A stretch of DNA of 6,332 nucleotides, taken from positions 1 through 6,332 of the forward strand of contig WRLJ01000100.1 of assembly GCA_009777685.1 (NCBI GenBank), written 5' to 3'. The DNA is from Oscillospiraceae bacterium (GTDB lineage Bacteria > Bacillota > Clostridia > Oscillospirales > UBA929). Shown piece after piece: positions 6,075 to 6,332 of the stretch; the stretch's first letter is position 1; every line of letters starts with the position of its first letter. Made by a program: the position numbers and the translations under genes. The notes beneath the pieces are model-generated. The model was not told the DNA's origin. It worked only from the letters and a program-made list of their open reading frames with translations, and did no database searches.

Positions 6075-6161
6075 GCCGCACACGCCGTAGGGCGCGATGC
6101 CCACATCGCGCCGCATTTACCCCGCCGCACACACCGTAGGGGACGCAGACCTCGGCGTCCC
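6075..6161. repeat. Two tandem copies of a REP-like hairpin element
   Basis: An 18-base unit GCCGCACACGCCGTAGGG (6075-6092) recurs at 6124-6141 with one change (G to A), a period of 49 bases. Each copy runs into a hairpin: GGCGCGATG / CATCGCGCC (6091-6099 with 6104-6112, nine perfect pairs, loop CCCA) and GGGACGC / GCGTCCC (6140-6146 with 6155-6161, seven pairs, loop of eight). The stem sequences differ between copies but both keep pairing, so structure is conserved over sequence. The style (CCGTAGGG followed by a GC hairpin) resembles dispersed intergenic repeats I associate with Oscillospiraceae genomes; their function is unknown to me. Confidence 0.65.
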
Positions 6162-6240
6162 GCAGGTTATCCGCAAACTCTCGGGGAACGGGTTTTCACC
6201 GTTTGCCCGTCCGGCTGTTGGTTTGGGTAGTGTTCAGGCA

Positions 6241-6293
6241 TTCCCGGGGGAGGTCTCCCCCGGAACCCCCCACTGGGGGCGTGCCGCCCCCAG
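6241..6293. repeat. Pair of G/C-rich hairpins, REP/BIME-like
   Basis: Hairpin one: left arm 6241-6251 (TTCCCGGGGGA, one extra C bulged) with right arm 6256-6265 (TCCCCCGGAA), loop GGTC. Hairpin two: CTGGGGGC (6273-6280) with GCCCCCAG (6286-6293), loop GTGCC, eight perfect pairs. Both are near-symmetrical on the two strands, with no strong T-run, so they look like a dispersed palindromic repeat rather than a terminator of a specific gene. No transposase is present in the window. Confidence 0.55.
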
Positions 6294-6296
6294 CCC

Positions 6297-6320
6297 CCCT
6301 GCCGGTCATACGGGGGTTTT
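6297..6320 (+). terminator. Weak terminator-like hairpin with T4
   Basis: CCC (6297-6299) and CCG (6302-6304), separated by a TG bulge, pair with CGG (6311-6313) and GGG (6314-6316), loop GTCATA, followed by four T. It points rightward but no plus-strand gene precedes it here, so it may be part of the repeat cluster. Confidence 0.2.
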
Positions 6321-6332
6321 GCTTGCGGGAAG

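Larger units (their letters stand above)
6010..6332. other. Non-coding, repeat-rich intergenic stretch
   Basis: No reading frame here resembles a protein and no tRNA or rRNA signature is seen. The stretch holds the hairpin repeats listed separately. The next gene to the right is outside the window, so the full size of the intergenic region is unknown. Confidence 0.6.

Noticed and set aside
6075..6161. CRISPR array
   Set aside because: There are only two units, the 'spacers' are themselves palindromic parts of the element, and no cas gene is present.

Overview
The window is GC-rich and gene-dense. It holds the 3' part of one rightward gene, then a leftward four-gene operon, then about 320 bases of repeat-rich non-coding DNA. 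The FapA/DUF342 gene, the aspS-gatC-gatA-gatB order and the GC-rich intergenic hairpin repeats suggest a Bacillota, most likely a GC-rich Clostridia (Oscillospiraceae-like) genome. That assignment rests on recalled family patterns, not on a search.

Layout. (1) Bases 1-1394 (+): a FapA-family (DUF342) protein whose start lies left of the window. (2) Leftward operon from about 5973 down to 1391, in transcription order: aspS (aspartyl-tRNA synthetase), gatC, a strongly reduced gatA homologue, gatB. The FapA and gatB stop codons overlap in a shared TTAA. The probable terminator of the FapA gene (1496-1524) is embedded antisense in the gatB coding sequence. (3) Upstream of aspS lie a near-perfect SigA promoter (TTGACA, 17 bases, TATGAT, with TG extension), a short leader of about 100 nt with an 11-bp hairpin plus T4 (a possible attenuator), and a good Shine-Dalgarno. 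(4) Bases 6010-6332 hold no gene, but carry two copies of a 49-base-period hairpin repeat, a pair of G/C-rich hairpins and a weak terminator-like hairpin.

How the genes fit together: AspRS carries the His-Gly-Gly signature (H33) of non-discriminating enzymes. It could therefore mischarge tRNA-Asn with Asp, and GatCAB would amidate the product to Asn-tRNA-Asn. GatB keeps its Zn-cysteines and Mg/phosphorylation residues, and GatC looks normal. The main surprise is the GatA homologue. It is about 325 aa instead of about 485, lacks the N-terminal ~70 residues, and all three residues of the amidase Lys/cis-Ser/Ser triad appear replaced (Glu17, Val73, Ala97). Its reading frame is intact, and the segments that are usually conserved outside the active site are kept. 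The operon therefore seems to encode an amidotransferase with a glutaminase-dead GatA. This implies ammonia-dependent amidation, help from a second GatA elsewhere in the genome, or a structural or regulatory role.
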